The notes: generated by a model not told the origin, from the letters alone. A stretch of DNA of 64,000 nucleotides from Burkholderia sp. Nafp2/4-1b (GCF_003635165.1 NZ_ML058616.1:372001-436000); one strand, 5' to 3'. Positions 27,635 to 39,127 are shown, counted from the first letter of the stretch. Program-made: numbers and translations.

Positions 27635-28450
27635 ATGCTCGATCTCGCCCATCGCTTCACTTTCGAAGGTCACCGGATCGCCTGGGGTGTGCTCGGTGAA
27701 GGGCCGCCGCTCGTGCTCGTGCACGGCACGCCGTTTTCGTCGCAGGTGTGGCGCCGGATCGCGCCGTGGCTCGCGCGGCGTCATCGCGTGTTCTTCTACG
27801 ACCTGCTCGGTTACGGCCAGTCGGACATGCCCGACGCGGATGTCTCGCTCGGCCGGCAGAACGTGCTGTTCGGCGCGCTGCTCGACGAATGGAACCTTTC
27901 ACGCCCGCGCGTGCTCGCGCACGACTACGGCGGCGCAACCGTGCTGCGCGCGCATTTCCTCGACGGCATCGCGTATTCGGACCTGACGCTCGTGAACCCG
28001 GTCGCGATCGCACCACAAGGCTCGCCGTTCGTGCGGCACGTCGCGCAGCACGAAGCGGCGTTCACCGGGTTGCCCGCGTATGCGCACCACGCGCTCGTGT
28101 CGGCCTATATCGGCAATGCGGTCGCGCGGCCACTGAGCGACGATGCGCTAGCGATCTACCGTGCTCCGTGGCTCACGCCGGCCGGGCAGTCGGCGTTCTA
28201 TCGGCAGATCGCGCAGATGCGCCAGCGCTACATCGAGGAAGCCGAGGCCCGCTATGCGCGGCCCGACTTTCCGGTGCGCATCGTCTGGGGCGAGGACGAT
28301 GCGTGGATTCCGCTCGAACAAGGGCAGGCGCTCGCGGATCGCATCGCAGGCGGCCAGTTGATCCGCGTGCCGCGCGCGGGCCATCTCGTCCAGGAAGATG
28401 CGCCGGAAGCGATCGTCGCCGCCGTGCTCGACGCGCACGCGCAGCGCTGA
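27635..28450 (+). CDS. Alpha/beta-fold hydrolase (haloalkane dehalogenase/epoxide hydrolase-like)
   Basis: A 271-residue cytosolic alpha/beta hydrolase. The oxyanion region VLVHGTPFSSQVWRRI and the nucleophile elbow HDYGGA (Asp nucleophile, as in dehalogenases and epoxide hydrolases rather than esterases) are visible. A late acid in VWGEDDAWIPLEQG and the histidine in GHLVQEDAPE complete the triad. CACGGAGGAACCG precedes the ATG. Expression is probably set by the adjacent CGNR regulator. Confidence 0.87.
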   Translation: MLDLAHRFTFEGHRIAWGVLGEGPPLVLVHGTPFSSQVWRRIAPWLARRHRVFFYDLLGYGQSDMPDADVSLGRQNVLFGALLDEWNLSRPRVLAHDYGGATVLRAHFLDGIAYSDLTLVNPVAIAPQGSPFVRHVAQHEAAFTGLPAYAHHALVSAYIGNAVARPLSDDALAIYRAPWLTPAGQSAFYRQIAQMRQRYIEEAEARYARPDFPVRIVWGEDDAWIPLEQGQALADRIAGGQLIRVPRAGHLVQEDAPEAIVAAVLDAHAQR

Positions 28451-28474
28451 GCGCGCCGGCATCGCGTCGTGTCG

Positions 28475-29233
28475 TCAGAACGCCGGCACGCCCTGCGCGA
28501 GCGTGGCGACGAACTTCGCGGTGCGCGGGTCGCGCGGTCGCCCGAACAGTTCGCGCGATGCGCCGGCCTCGACGACCCGCCCTTCCGCGAGAAACACCGC
28601 ATCGTGCGCGACCGACGCGGCGAGGCGGAGGTCGTGCGTGGCCATCAGCATCGTCGTGCCTTCCCGAGCGAGCTGGCGCAGCACTTCGACGACTTCGACC
28701 GACAACTCGGGATCGAGCGCCGACGTCGGCTCGTCGCACAACAACACCTGCGGCGACGGCGCGAGCGCACGCGCAATGGCGACGCGCTGCTGCTGGCCAC
28801 CCGACAGCGTCGCCGGCCATGCGTCGGCCTTGTCGGCGATGCCGACCTTGTCCAGCAACGCGAGGGCCCGTTCACGCGCTTGCTCGCGCGGCCAGCGCTG
28901 CACGGTCACGAGCCCTTCCATCACGTTCTGCACGACGGTGAGGTGCGGGAACAGCTGGAAGTTCTGGAACACCATGCCGGTCTGCCGGCGCACCGCGAAC
29001 ACGGCATCGCGCGACGGCCGCTGCCCGGCTGCAAAGTCGATACGCGCGTCGCCGACCGTCAGCGTGCCCGTCTCCGGCACTTCGAGCAGATTCACGCAGC
29101 GCAGCAGCGTGCTCTTGCCGCTGCCCGACGGCCCGATCAACGCGGTCACGCTGCCCGGCTGCAAGGCGAGATCGATTCCGCTCAGCACGCGGTGCGCGCC
29201 GAACGACTTGTCGATGCGTTCGAGACGAATCAT
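28475..29233 (-). CDS. Polar amino-acid ABC transporter, ATP-binding subunit
   Basis: A 252-residue ATPase of the polar amino-acid uptake family (GlnQ/TcyN type). Walker A is GPSGSGKST, the Q-loop lies in VFQNFQLFPHL, the signature is LSGGQQQR, Walker B is VLLCDEPTSALDPE and the H-loop is ATHDL. It is the third gene of a substrate-binding protein, permease, ATPase operon; its start overlaps the permease stop by four bases. Confidence 0.93.
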   Translation of the reverse strand: MIRLERIDKSFGAHRVLSGIDLALQPGSVTALIGPSGSGKSTLLRCVNLLEVPETGTLTVGDARIDFAAGQRPSRDAVFAVRRQTGMVFQNFQLFPHLTVVQNVMEGLVTVQRWPREQARERALALLDKVGIADKADAWPATLSGGQQQRVAIARALAPSPQVLLCDEPTSALDPELSVEVVEVLRQLAREGTTMLMATHDLRLAASVAHDAVFLAEGRVVEAGASRELFGRPRDPRTAKFVATLAQGVPAF

Positions 29234-29910
29234 CGCAACTCCGCATGGAACAGCGCGTGCCGGCCGAAGCGAAGCTCGAGCCGACGTTGCAGCGATGAGA
29301 GCACCGAACTGAACAGCAGATAGATCAGCGCGGCTTCGGTATAGAGGATCAACGGCTCGTAGGTAACGGCCGCGATGCGCTGCGCGGCCTGGAAGATCTC
29401 GGGCACGGTCAGCACGGCCGCGAGCGACGTGTCCTTCACGAGCGAGATGAACGAGTTCGACAGCGCGGGCAGCGCGACGCGCGTGGCCTGCGGCAGGATC
29501 GCGCGGCGCAGCGCCTGCGCGCGCGTCATCGCCATCGAGTACGCAGCTTCCCACTGCCCTTTCGGGATCGATTCGATCACGCCGCGGATCACCTCGGCGT
29601 TGTACGCGCCGACGTTCAGCGAGAAACCGATCACGGCGGCGGTCAGCGGATCGAGCACGATGCCGACGTTCGGCAACCCGTAGAAGATCACGAACAGCTG
29701 CACGAGCAGCGGCGAGCCGCGAAACAGCCAGATGTAGAAACGCACACCGGCCTGCGCCCAGCGCGGCCCGAACAGGCGCGTGAGCGCCGCGCCGAACGCG
29801 AGCAAGAGGCCGATCGCGAACGACGCGAGCGTGAGCGGAACCGTGAACACGAGCCCCGCCACCAGCAGGGGCCGCAGCGATTCCGCCATCAGTTGAAGCC
29901 AGGGCGGCAT
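29230..29910 (-). CDS. Polar amino-acid ABC transporter, permease
   Basis: A 226-residue membrane permease of the HisM/GlnP/TcyL type with about five membrane segments. The conserved opening FTVPLTLASFAIG and the EAA-loop region EAAYSMAMTRAQALRRAILPQA are visible, as is RGSPLLVQLFVIFYGLP. The downstream gap to the ATPase is negative (overlap), and the upstream gap to the binding protein is 14 bases. Confidence 0.92.
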   Translation of the reverse strand: MPPWLQLMAESLRPLLVAGLVFTVPLTLASFAIGLLLAFGAALTRLFGPRWAQAGVRFYIWLFRGSPLLVQLFVIFYGLPNVGIVLDPLTAAVIGFSLNVGAYNAEVIRGVIESIPKGQWEAAYSMAMTRAQALRRAILPQATRVALPALSNSFISLVKDTSLAAVLTVPEIFQAAQRIAAVTYEPLILYTEAALIYLLFSSVLSSLQRRLELRFGRHALFHAELR

Positions 29911-29924
29911 CGATCAGCCTCGCG

Positions 29925-30707
29925 TCACGGCTGCGACACGTCGCGGCCGAAGTACTTCTGCGAGATCTTCGCGTAGGTGCCGTCGGCCTTGATGTCCGCG
30001 AGCGCCTTGTCGACCGCGGCCACCAGCGCGGGATTGCCCTTGCGCAGCAGCACGCCCGACGCATCGCCGGCACCCGTCGTGTCGGTCGCCGCGATCTTCA
30101 GCTTCGCGTCCGGCTTGTGCTTGCGGAAATCGAGGTACGACAGCGAATCGTTGATCGTCGCGTCGACGCGCCCCGAGCTCAGCAGATCGATGGATTCGTT
30201 GAAGCCCTGCACCGGCACCACGTCCGCGCCGTGTGCGGCCGCGAGCTTGCCGAAGTTGCTGGTCAGCGTGTTCGCGGATTTCTTGCCCTTCAGGTCGTCG
30301 AACGAGCGGATCGACGTGTTGTCCGCGCGCACGATCAGCACCGCATGCGACGTGATGTACGGCGTCGAGAAATCGTATTTCGCCTTGCGCGCATCGGTGA
30401 TCGACACTTCGTTGACGACCGCGTCGTAGCGGTTCACGTCGAGGCCCGCGATCAGTCCGTCCCACTTGCCTTCGATGAACTCGGGCTTCACGCCGAGCCG
30501 CTGCGCGATCGCGGTCGCGATGTCGACGTCGAAGCCGGTCAGCTTGCCCGATGCGTCGTGATACGTGAACGGCGCATACGTGCCTTCGGTGCCGACCCGG
30601 AACACGCCGGCCGACTTGATCTGCGACAGGTCGTCGGCAGCGAGTGCGCTCGTGGCCGCGACGGCCTGCAGCATCGCGACGACCAGGAGGGAGCGGAGGA
30701 TTTTCAT
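29925..30707 (-). CDS. Polar amino-acid ABC transporter, periplasmic substrate-binding protein (cystine-type)
   Basis: A 260-residue solute-binding protein of family 3. A signal peptide (MKILRSLLVVAMLQAVAATSALA) ends at residue 23. The mature opening LSQIKSAGVFRVGTEGTYAPF is followed by DASGKLTGFDVDIATAIAQRLG. This resembles cystine-binding proteins (TcyJ/FliY), but ligand specificity is only inferred. It is the first gene of the three-gene operon, and GGAGCGGAGGA precedes its ATG. Confidence 0.9.
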   Translation of the reverse strand: MKILRSLLVVAMLQAVAATSALAADDLSQIKSAGVFRVGTEGTYAPFTYHDASGKLTGFDVDIATAIAQRLGVKPEFIEGKWDGLIAGLDVNRYDAVVNEVSITDARKAKYDFSTPYITSHAVLIVRADNTSIRSFDDLKGKKSANTLTSNFGKLAAAHGADVVPVQGFNESIDLLSSGRVDATINDSLSYLDFRKHKPDAKLKIAATDTTGAGDASGVLLRKGNPALVAAVDKALADIKADGTYAKISQKYFGRDVSQP

Positions 30708-30899
30708 GGTGCGGACCCCGAATGATTGGTGGGTGTGATCCCGGCGGCACACGTGTGCCGTGCGAGAGGTCCGCGAATTCTACCGACGCGTCGAGGCCCG
30801 GCAAAAACGCAAATCGGCTATCGATATGAGCCGATCGAATAACGCCCGCCGCGGCCGTGGGGCCGGTGCGGGCGCAGGTGCGCGCACATTACGCGCCGC

Positions 30900-32354
30900 T
30901 TACCACGGCAGCGAATAGGTCTTCGTATTCGTGAAGCTCTTCATCGCTTCCTGCACGCCTTCCTTGTAGCCGAGGCCCGAATCCTTCACGCCGCCGAACG
31001 GCGTCAGTTCGAGCCGGTAGCCCGGCACCTCGCGCACGTTCACGCTGCCGACTTCCAGCTCGGTGATGAAGCGCGTGATGTTGTCGAAGCGGTTCGTGCA
31101 GACCGACGACGACAGCGCATAGTCGGTGCTGTTCGACATCCGGATCGCCTCGTCGATGTCGCGAAAGCGCATGATCGGCGACACGGGCCCGAACGTCTCG
31201 TACTTCACGAGCGGCATGTCGGGCGTCACGCGATCGATGACGGTCGGCGAATACAGCGCGCCGTCGCGTACGTTGCCCACCAGCAGCCGCGCACCGCGCG
31301 CGATCGCATCGTTCACCTGCTGCTCGCAGAACTTCGCGGCCGCTTCGTCGATCACGGTGCCCATGTCGACCGACGGATCGGCCGGGTTGCCGTACGCCCA
31401 CGCGCGGGTTTTCTCGACGACCAGCTCGGTGAAGTGATCGGCCACCGCCTCGTGCACGAGCATCCGCTTGATCGCGGTGCAGCGCTGCCCCGAGTTCTTG
31501 TACGAGCCCGACACGGCCAGCGTGCTCGCTTCGTCGAGATCGGCGTCTTCCATCACGATGATCGGATCGTTGCCGCCGAGCTCGAGCACCGCGCGCCGGT
31601 AGCCCATCCGCGACGCGATCGACTTGCCGATCGACACACCGCCGGTGAAGGTGATCAGGTCGATTGCCGGGTTCGTGATCAGTTCGTCCGCGATGTCCTT
31701 CGGGTCGCCGGTGAGCACCTGCAGCATCTGCGGCGGCAGGCCGGCTTCGTACAGGATGTCCGCGAACAGATAGCACGACAGCGGCACCTTCTCCGACGGC
31801 TTCACGACGATCCGGTTATTGGTCGCGACCGACGGCACGACCTTGTGCGCGACCTGGTTCATCGGATGGTTGAACGGCGTGATCGCGGAAATCACGCCGA
31901 GCAGCGGCTCGCGCTGCGTGTACACGCGGCGCTTCTTGCCGTGCGGCGTCAGATCGCACGAGAAGATCTGCCCGTCGTCCTTCAGCACTTCGCCCGCGCC
32001 GAACGTGAGCACGTCGGCGACGCGGCCGGCTTCGTACGTCGAATCCTTGATGCACAACCCGGCCTCGGCCGTGATCAGCGCCGCGATCTCGGCGGTGCGC
32101 GCCCGCACGATGTCGGCCGCGCGGCGCAGGATCGCCGCACGCTCGTGGCGCGTGAGCGACGGCCGGTACGCACGCGCGACCGCGAACGCGCGCCGCACGT
32201 CGTCGAGCGTCGCCTTCGGCACGGTGCCGACGAGCGAGCCGTCGTACGGGTTGCGTACTTCGATCACCGCGTCGCGGTAGATCTTTTCACCGTCGATTCG
32301 CAGTGCTTCACGATGAAGCGTGCGCACATCCGTCGATTCTGCAATGGCGTTCAT
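30900..32354 (-). CDS. phnY: Phosphonoacetaldehyde dehydrogenase PhnY
   Basis: NAD-dependent aldehyde dehydrogenase of 484 residues that oxidises phosphonoacetaldehyde to phosphonoacetate. The catalytic cysteine is in NSGQRCTAIKR and the general-base glutamate in AVLELGGNDP. The cofactor loop FTGGVSIGKSIA is present. The assignment to PhnY rather than another aldehyde dehydrogenase is supported by its position 27 bases after phnA and by phnW across the divergent promoter. Confidence 0.92.
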   Translation of the reverse strand: MNAIAESTDVRTLHREALRIDGEKIYRDAVIEVRNPYDGSLVGTVPKATLDDVRRAFAVARAYRPSLTRHERAAILRRAADIVRARTAEIAALITAEAGLCIKDSTYEAGRVADVLTFGAGEVLKDDGQIFSCDLTPHGKKRRVYTQREPLLGVISAITPFNHPMNQVAHKVVPSVATNNRIVVKPSEKVPLSCYLFADILYEAGLPPQMLQVLTGDPKDIADELITNPAIDLITFTGGVSIGKSIASRMGYRRAVLELGGNDPIIVMEDADLDEASTLAVSGSYKNSGQRCTAIKRMLVHEAVADHFTELVVEKTRAWAYGNPADPSVDMGTVIDEAAAKFCEQQVNDAIARGARLLVGNVRDGALYSPTVIDRVTPDMPLVKYETFGPVSPIMRFRDIDEAIRMSNSTDYALSSSVCTNRFDNITRFITELEVGSVNVREVPGYRLELTPFGGVKDSGLGYKEGVQEAMKSFTNTKTYSLPW

Positions 32355-32381
32355 GAGTGTCTCCTGGCGGATGCGTCCGCG

Positions 32382-33732
<1,351 letters not shown>

Positions 33733-33838
33733 CATGCAAAGAACAGAAAGCAAAAAACGAAAACACGAAGCAGCAGGAAGAGGGCTGGTCTCCACTCATC
33801 CGCCGCGTGCCGCGGCGCCACAGTCAAGGGGTCTGAAG

Positions 33839-34894
33839 ATGAACGAAGTGCCGGTACACAAGCGTTTCAATGGATGGGCGACGGGCGCGGCCCGTCTGGC
33901 GCTGGCCGCCGCGGTCGCACTCGGCGCCGCGCAGGCGGCGCACGGGAAGACGTCGCTGCTCGTCTACACCGCGCTGGAAGACGAGGCGATGAAGCCCTAC
34001 AAGGACGCGTTCGAGAAGGCGAACCCCGACATCGAGATCCGCTGGGTGCGCGACTCGACCGGCTCGGTCACCGCGAAGCTGCTCGCGGAGAAGAACAATC
34101 CGCGCGCGGACGTCATCCTCGGCCTCGCCGCATCGAGCCTCACGCTGCTCGACCTGCAGGGGATGCTGATGCCGTACACGCCGAAGGGCTTCGACCAGCT
34201 CACGCGCAAGTACAGCGACGCGAACACGCCGCCGCACTGGGTCGGCATGGACGTGTGGGGCGCGACGATCTGCTACAACCGCGTCGCCGCGCAGGCGAAG
34301 AACATTCCGAAGCCGACGTCGTGGGAAGACCTGACGAAGCCGGTCTACAAAGGCGCGATCGTGATGCCGAGCCCGGTGTCGTCGGGCACCGGCTACCTCG
34401 ACGTGACCGCATGGCTGCAGACCTTCGGTGACGACAAGGGCTGGAAATTCATGGACGCGCTCGACAAGAACGTCGCGCAATACGTGCACTCGGGCTCGAA
34501 GCCGTGCACGCTCGCCGGCACCGGCGAATTCCCGATCGGCATCTCGTTCGAGTTTCGCGGCCACGAACTGCAGGCGCAGGGCGCGCCGATCGACCTCGTG
34601 TTCCCGAAGGAAGGGCTCGGGTGGGACATGGAAGGCACGGCGATCATGAAGACGACGAAGCAACCCGACGCCGCGAAGAAGCTCGCCGACTTCATGGCGA
34701 GCAAGGACGCGAACCAGATCACCGCGCGCTGGTGGGCGATCGTCGCGTACCCGGGCGTCGCGCGCAAGCTGAGCGGCATCCCCGACAACTATTCGGATCT
34801 GCTCGTGAAGAACGACTTCGTGTGGTCCGCGAAGAACCGTCAATCGATCCTCGACAACTGGCAGAAGCGCTACGGGGCGAAGGCACAGCAATGA
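33839..34894 (+). CDS. phnS: 2-aminoethylphosphonate ABC transporter, periplasmic binding protein PhnS
   Basis: A 351-residue periplasmic binding protein of the iron/AEP (family 1) type. The signal sequence runs to AAHG near residue 37, and the mature part opens TSLLVYTALEDEAMKPYKDAF. The family-like WVRDSTGSVTAKLLAEKNNPRADVILGLA follows. It is first in the phnS-T-U-W unit. The ATG at 33839 is chosen for its AAGGGG ribosome site and basic signal-peptide N-region. Confidence 0.9.
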   Translation: MNEVPVHKRFNGWATGAARLALAAAVALGAAQAAHGKTSLLVYTALEDEAMKPYKDAFEKANPDIEIRWVRDSTGSVTAKLLAEKNNPRADVILGLAASSLTLLDLQGMLMPYTPKGFDQLTRKYSDANTPPHWVGMDVWGATICYNRVAAQAKNIPKPTSWEDLTKPVYKGAIVMPSPVSSGTGYLDVTAWLQTFGDDKGWKFMDALDKNVAQYVHSGSKPCTLAGTGEFPIGISFEFRGHELQAQGAPIDLVFPKEGLGWDMEGTAIMKTTKQPDAAKKLADFMASKDANQITARWWAIVAYPGVARKLSGIPDNYSDLLVKNDFVWSAKNRQSILDNWQKRYGAKAQQ

Positions 34895-35015
34895 CACGGC
34901 ACTGACGCGGCAATAACGCCGCAACCGGCCGCGGGGCCGCGCGACGCGCCGCCCCGCATCCTTCCGATCGTCGTATCCGGCCCGCGTCCGGGCCGCCCGC
35001 AGCGTGGAGGCGTGC

Positions 35016-36107
35016 ATGGCACCCTATCTGAGCGTAGAACGCATCGAAAAGCGGTACAACGACACACAGGTCCTCACCGACATCAACCTGAGCGTGATGA
35101 AGGGCGAGATGATCTGCTTCCTGGGGCCGTCCGGCTGCGGGAAAACCACGCTGCTGCGGATCATCGCGGGGCTCGAGGCGCAAAGCGCCGGCCACATCAT
35201 GCAGGACGGCCGCGACATCTCGCGGCTGCCGCCGCAACTGCGCGACTACGGGATCGTGTTCCAGTCGTACGCGCTGTTTCCGAACCTCACCGTGTTCGAC
35301 AACGTCGCGTACGGGCTCGTGAACCGCAAGATGAAGCGCGACGCGATCCACGAGCGCGTGCACACGCTGCTCGCGCTGGTCGGCCTGCCGGACAGCCATC
35401 GCAAGCATCCCGGTCAATTGTCCGGCGGCCAGCAGCAGCGCATCGCACTGGCGCGCGCGCTCGCCACGTCCCCCGGCCTGCTGCTGCTCGACGAGCCGCT
35501 GTCGGCGCTCGATGCGCGCGTGCGCGTGCGGCTGCGCCAGGAAATCCGCGCGCTGCAGCAGCGGCTCGGCGTGACGACGATCATGGTCACGCACGACCAG
35601 GAAGAAGCGCTGTCGATGGCCGACCGCATCGTCGTGATGAACCAGGGGGTGATCGAGCAGATCGGCACGCCGCTCGAAATCTACCGGCAGCCCGCGTCGC
35701 CGTTCGTCGCGGACTTCATCGGCCGCGTCAACACGATCCCCGCCGAAGTCGCGCAGGACGGCACGCTGCGCGCGGGCGGCGTCGGCTTCGACTGCCGGCA
35801 CGGCACCACCCGGCCGGCCCAGGGCGCGGCCGTGTCGGTCTACGTGCGGCCCGAGGACCTGCGCATCCGCATTCCGGGCGAGACGGCCGACAACGTGCTG
35901 GCCGGCCGGGTCGAAAAGCTCGAATTCCTCGGCGCGTTCTGCCGCGTGAGCTTCCGGATCGACGGGCTCGACGGCCAGGAGATCGTCGCCGACCTGTCGT
36001 ATCACGACGTCGATCGCACCGGCGTGCAGGCCGGCGCGCGCATCGACCTCGCGCTCGATCGCGAGCATGTGCGCGTGTTCCCGAGCGCGAAGGAGCGACT
36101 GCAATGA
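35016..36107 (+). CDS. phnT: 2-aminoethylphosphonate ABC transporter, ATP-binding protein PhnT
   Basis: A 363-residue ABC ATPase of the spermidine/iron/AEP class with a C-terminal TOBE-like regulatory domain (about 240-363). Walker A is GPSGCGKTTLL, the signature is LSGGQQQRIALARAL, Walker B is LLLLDEPLSALDARVRVRLR and the H-loop is VTHDQEEA. The ATG at 35016 has TGGAGGC upstream. Its stop overlaps the permease start (ATGA). Confidence 0.92.
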   Translation: MAPYLSVERIEKRYNDTQVLTDINLSVMKGEMICFLGPSGCGKTTLLRIIAGLEAQSAGHIMQDGRDISRLPPQLRDYGIVFQSYALFPNLTVFDNVAYGLVNRKMKRDAIHERVHTLLALVGLPDSHRKHPGQLSGGQQQRIALARALATSPGLLLLDEPLSALDARVRVRLRQEIRALQQRLGVTTIMVTHDQEEALSMADRIVVMNQGVIEQIGTPLEIYRQPASPFVADFIGRVNTIPAEVAQDGTLRAGGVGFDCRHGTTRPAQGAAVSVYVRPEDLRIRIPGETADNVLAGRVEKLEFLGAFCRVSFRIDGLDGQEIVADLSYHDVDRTGVQAGARIDLALDREHVRVFPSAKERLQ

Positions 36108-37831
36108 GCACCGTCCTCACCGAACGCCGCCGCGGCGCGGCCGCCCCCGCCGACGTGCGGCAGATCACGCACTGGCACGACCGCATCGCGCAGCTCGCGC
36201 TCGTCGCGATGGCCGCGCTGATGTCGCTGTTCCTGCTGGTGCCGCTCGCGCTCGTCGTGCAGAAATGCTTCGTCGATGCGGACGGCCGTTTCGTCGGCGC
36301 GCGCAACTTCGTCGACTATCTCGAGGACAGCGGCGTGCTGCGCTCGATGCTCCATTCGCTGACGGTCGGCGCGCTCGTCACGTCGATCGTCGTGCCGATG
36401 GCGTTCACGTTCGCGTATGCGTTGACGCGCTCGTGCATGCCGCTGAAGAACGCCGCGCGCACGATCGCGCTGCTGCCGCTGCTCGCGCCGACGCTGCTGT
36501 CCGCCGTGTCGTTCATCTACTGGTTCGGCAACGCGGGGCTGCTCAAGCCGCTGCTGCACGGCCACTCGATCTACGGGCTGCCGGGGATCGTCGCGAGCAT
36601 GGTGTATGCATCGTTCCCGCACGTGCTGATGATCCTCGTGACCGCGCTGTCGCTCGCGGACGGCCGACTGTACGAAGCCGCCGACGCGATGGGCACGAGC
36701 CGCACGCGCAAGTTCTTCACGATCACGCTGCCCGGCGCGAAGTACGGGCTGATCAGCGCGACGATGGTCGCGTTCACGATGTGCATCAACGACTTCGGCG
36801 TGCCGGTGGTGATCGGCGGCTCGTACAACGTGCTGTCGACCGACATCTACAAGCTGATCATCGGGCTGCAGGACTTCAACCGCAGCGCGGTCGTGAGCCT
36901 GATGCTGCTGTGCCCGGCCCTCGTCGCGTTCGGCGTCGACTTCTTCATCCGCCGCCGCCAGCAGTCGCAGCTCGGCGCGCGCTCGACGCCGTACCAGCCG
37001 AAGCCGTCGCGCGGCTTCGACGCCGCGATGCTCGCGTACTGCGCGCTGGTGTGCGCGTTCTTCATCGCGGTGGTCGGCATCTCGGTGTTCGCGTCGTTCG
37101 TGAAATTCTGGCCGTACCAGATGACCCTCGGGCTGCAGCATTACGAGATGGGGCTGATCGGCGCCGGGATCTTCGATGCGTACAAGAACAGCCTGCGGAT
37201 GGCCGCGACGGTCGCGCTCGGCGGCACGATCGTCGTGTTCGGCGGCGCCTACCTGATCGAGAAGACCCGCGGCGCGCGCTGGCTGCGCGGCTTCATCAGC
37301 CTGTGCGCGATCCTGCCGATGGGCGTGCCGGGCCTCGTGCTCGGCATCAGCTACATCTTCCTGTTCAACGCACCCGGCAATCCGCTGAACGGGCTGTACG
37401 GGTCGCTGTGGCTGCTCGCGATCGTCACGGTCGTCCACTACTACGCGTCGAGCCACCTCACGGCCGTCACCGCGCTGCGGCAGATCGACAGCGAGTTCGA
37501 GGCCGTATCCGCCTCGCTGAAGGTGCCGTTCTACAAGACCTTCGTGCGCGTGACCGTGCCCGTGTGCCTGCCGGCGATCCTGCTGATCGCGCGCTACCTG
37601 TTCGTCAACGGGATGACGACGGTTTCCGCCGTCGCGTTCCTGTACTCGCCCGACACGCAGCCGGCCTCCGTCGCGATCCTGAACCTCGACGACGCGGGCC
37701 AGATGGGCCCGGCCGCCGCGATGGCGACGCTCGTGCTCGCGACCTCGTCGTTCGCCTGCGTGCTGTTCGCATGCATCTCGCACCGCCTGTTGCGCCGCAC
37801 GCAGGCGTGGCGCAACACGCATCGCCGCTGA
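36104..37831 (+). CDS. 2-aminoethylphosphonate ABC transporter, fused double permease
   Basis: A 575-residue permease with two complete MetI-like transmembrane units in one chain, each with about six helices. Each has an EAA loop, namely YEAADAMGTSRTRKFFTITLPGA (first half) and FEAVSASLKVPFYKTFVRVTVP (second half). In Salmonella this role is split between PhnU and PhnV; the fused form is known in Burkholderia-type clusters. It overlaps phnT by four bases and is followed by phnW after 48 bases. Confidence 0.91.
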   Translation: MSTVLTERRRGAAAPADVRQITHWHDRIAQLALVAMAALMSLFLLVPLALVVQKCFVDADGRFVGARNFVDYLEDSGVLRSMLHSLTVGALVTSIVVPMAFTFAYALTRSCMPLKNAARTIALLPLLAPTLLSAVSFIYWFGNAGLLKPLLHGHSIYGLPGIVASMVYASFPHVLMILVTALSLADGRLYEAADAMGTSRTRKFFTITLPGAKYGLISATMVAFTMCINDFGVPVVIGGSYNVLSTDIYKLIIGLQDFNRSAVVSLMLLCPALVAFGVDFFIRRRQQSQLGARSTPYQPKPSRGFDAAMLAYCALVCAFFIAVVGISVFASFVKFWPYQMTLGLQHYEMGLIGAGIFDAYKNSLRMAATVALGGTIVVFGGAYLIEKTRGARWLRGFISLCAILPMGVPGLVLGISYIFLFNAPGNPLNGLYGSLWLLAIVTVVHYYASSHLTAVTALRQIDSEFEAVSASLKVPFYKTFVRVTVPVCLPAILLIARYLFVNGMTTVSAVAFLYSPDTQPASVAILNLDDAGQMGPAAAMATLVLATSSFACVLFACISHRLLRRTQAWRNTHRR

Positions 37832-37879
37832 TCCTTTCGCCGCATTCACGTGACGTCCCGACTTCACCAAGGAGACACC

Positions 37880-39010
37880 ATGACGCTCGCCCCCCAGCCC
37901 ATCCTGCTCACCCCCGGCCCCCTGACGACCTCGGACCGCACGCGCGACGCGATGCTGCGCGACTGGGGTTCGTGGGACAGCGACTTCAACGCGATCACCG
38001 CGCGGCTGCGCGAACGGCTGCTGCAGATCGTGCACGGCGAAGGCACGCACGAATGCGTGCCGCTGCAGGGCAGCGGCACGTTCTCGGTCGAGGCCGCGAT
38101 CGGCACGCTCGTGCCGCGCGACGGCCACGTGCTCGTGCCGAACAACGGCGCGTACTGCCAGCGCCTCGCGAAGATCTGCCGCGTGCTCGGCCGCAAGCTC
38201 ACGACGATCGACTACACCGAAGACCGCCGCGTCGATCCGGCCGACGTCGAGCGTGCGCTCGCGGCCGATCCGTCGATCACGCACGTCGCGCTCGTGCACT
38301 GCGAAACCGGCGCCGGCGTGCTGAATCCGCTGCACGACGTCGCGCAAGTGGTCGCGAAGCACGGCCGCGGGCTGATCGTCGATGCGATGAGCTCGTTCGG
38401 CGCGATCGATATCGACGCGCGCACGACGCCGTTCGACGCGGTGATCGCGGCGTCCGGCAAGTGCCTCGAAGGCGTGCCGGGCCTCGGCTTCGTGATCGCG
38501 AAGCGCGCGACGCTCGAGCGCTGCGAAGGCAACAGCCACTCGCTCGCGATGGACCTGTACGACCAGTGGGTCTACATGCAGCGCACGACGCAATGGCGCT
38601 TCACGCCGCCGACGCACGTGGTCGCGGCGCTCGACGCGGCCGTCGCGCAGTACGTCGACGAAGGCGGGCTCGCCGCGCGCGGCGGGCGCTACCAGCGCAA
38701 CACGCGCGCGCTGATCGACGGGATGCGCGCGCTCGGTTTCCGGCCGTTCCTCGATCCGGCGATCCAGGCGCCGATCATCGTCACGTTTCACGCGCCGGAC
38801 GATCCGAACTACGACTTCAAGCGCTTTTATCAGGAGGTCAAAAAGCGCGGCTACATTCTGTATCCGGGCAAGCTGACCGAAGTCGACACGTTCCGGGTCG
38901 GCTGCATCGGCCACTTCGGCGAAGCCGGCATTCCGGGCGCGGTCGCCGCGATCGCCGATACGCTGAAGGCGATGGGCGTGCGGCGCGTGTCCGCGCAAGC
39001 AGCGGCCTGA
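37880..39010 (+). CDS. phnW: 2-aminoethylphosphonate:pyruvate aminotransferase PhnW
   Basis: PLP-dependent class V aminotransferase of 376 residues converting AEP and pyruvate to phosphonoacetaldehyde and alanine. The PLP lysine is Lys194 in [12 protein letters not shown], and the phosphate-binding [10 protein letters not shown] is near residue 63. The start LTPGPLTTS is characteristic. Its product is the PhnY substrate. AAGGAG precedes the ATG. Confidence 0.94.
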   Translation: MTLAPQPILLTPGPLTTSDRTRDAMLRDWGSWDSDFNAITARLRERLLQIVHGEGTHECVPLQGSGTFSVEAAIGTLVPRDGHVLVPNNGAYCQRLAKICRVLGRKLTTIDYTEDRRVDPADVERALAADPSITHVALVHCETGAGVLNPLHDVAQVVAKHGRGLIVDAMSSFGAIDIDARTTPFDAVIAASGKCLEGVPGLGFVIAKRATLERCEGNSHSLAMDLYDQWVYMQRTTQWRFTPPTHVVAALDAAVAQYVDEGGLAARGGRYQRNTRALIDGMRALGFRPFLDPAIQAPIIVTFHAPDDPNYDFKRFYQEVKKRGYILYPGKLTEVDTFRVGCIGHFGEAGIPGAVAAIADTLKAMGVRRVSAQAAA

Positions 39011-39127
39011 CGCGACCAACCCAGCCGCACCACGGTGCGCGGCCCCGCCGCCGCGCGTCGTGGTGAAGCTGGTTTTTCGCCGTGTGTGCGGCACGGCAAT
39101 CTTCGACCCTTACTGGCACGACATCCG

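Noticed and set aside
36067-39066. Long plus-strand frame across the fused permease and phnW
   Set aside because: Arg/Ala-rich composition without motifs, wrong frame relative to the overlapping recognised genes. Rejected as a shadow.
36002-39094. Very long open frame on the minus strand opposite phnT, the permease and phnW
   Set aside because: It is the antisense shadow of the phn transport genes: Arg/His/Asp-rich with no family motif. The plus-strand genes have full ABC and PLP signatures, so the shadow is an artefact of high GC.
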